Assembly: GCA_008360975.2 (NCBI GenBank)
Contig: CM039211.1
Location: forward strand, 52,196,600 to 52,260,599
Length of the DNA stretch: 64,000 nucleotides
DNA from: Lichenostomus cassidix
Lineage: Eukaryota > Chordata > Aves > Passeriformes > Meliphagidae
Reading direction: 5' to 3'
Under the pieces are notes generated by a model. The model saw only the letters and a list, made by a program, of their open reading frames with translations, was not told the origin of the DNA and did no database searches. This document shows, piece after piece, positions 63,668 through 64,000 of this stretch; position 1 is the stretch's first letter; each line of letters begins with the position of its first letter. A program made the translations under genes and the position numbers.

Positions 63668-64000
63668 CTGCAGGCAGAAGCAGTGTGACACCTCAGTGAG
63701 CAGCACATAAATGAAGCAGACCCTTGAATGTCCTTTGCCTCAGAAGATCCCTTCAAACAGAAATTCCTCTTTACTGCCTAGAGATGCAGAAGTGGATGAT
63801 ACCACAGCAGATGAGGACATAAAAGGGACACATCTCGAGCAACCAGACAGGTAACTCAACCTCAACCAGTCTGTCTCTGCAAGACAGCAAATATTTCTAT
63901 AGGTCTCAGGACGAGTAGTCTTTGTTTCTGTGATATCACTTAACTCCTCACTGCTGACAACTGTGTCTTCCATTTATGTTTTTCTAGGGCAATGCCTTGT

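Noticed and set aside
1..64000. CRISPR arrays, operons, insertion sequences or other bacterial systems
   Set aside because: There are no regularly spaced repeats with unique spacers, no dense coding and no ribosome-binding-site pattern. CR1 and SINE elements show that this is bird nuclear DNA.
1..64000. Endogenous retrovirus or paired LTRs
   Set aside because: I found no pair of long direct repeats with TG...CA ends, and no gag, pol or env-like translation. The only RT-like traces belong to CR1.

Overview
The window is vertebrate nuclear DNA, most likely from a bird and probably a perching bird (passerine). It is AT-rich: a hand tally of eight sampled 60-base lines gives about 36 % G+C. CpG is sparse, there is no dense coding, and no reading frame carries a protein domain that I recognise except fossil retrotransposon frames. 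The lineage call rests on interspersed repeats. At least five well-preserved CR1 LINE copies show the avian CR1 3' end, with its hairpin region and terminal ATTCTGTGA-type octamers. In addition, a tRNA-derived SINE at 42380-42523 has a tRNA-Ile-like head fused to a CR1 tail, the architecture of the passerine TguSINE1 family.

Layout. Positions 1-30200 are mostly unique AT-rich sequence with simple repeats, a few short tandem duplications, a perfect 13-bp hairpin near 3.7 kb and one very old CR1 relic near 7.0-7.3 kb. Positions 30200-33372 are a retrotransposon cluster: a CR1 3' end, a rearranged CR1 ORF2 copy that has a second CR1 nested in it on the opposite strand, and another CR1 3' end. 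Positions 33373-42379 are unique sequence with one G+C-richer block near 36.6-37.2 kb. The SINE and a CCCACA microsatellite follow at 42.4-42.9 kb, then two more CR1 copies in opposite orientation at 45.4 and 46.2 kb. Positions 46.5-63.4 kb are again unique sequence with A/T microsatellites and one probable ancient CR1 piece near 54.0 kb. The last 0.6 kb is richer in G+C and holds staggered minus-strand open frames, one of which looks like a possible terminal exon.

No gene could be named. The simplest reading is that the window is one or more introns of a long gene, or a gene desert. In sampled lines the plus strand has more A than T and more C than G, and most retroelements lie on the plus strand. 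Both would fit transcription of the minus strand, but this is inference. A few short minus-strand segments have a good splice acceptor, an open frame and a good donor. They are given as low-confidence leads under findings, not as genes. I found no new biological system. The most unusual objects are the mosaic nested CR1 locus, the SINE with an internal duplication, the perfect hairpin, and the possible exon at the right edge.
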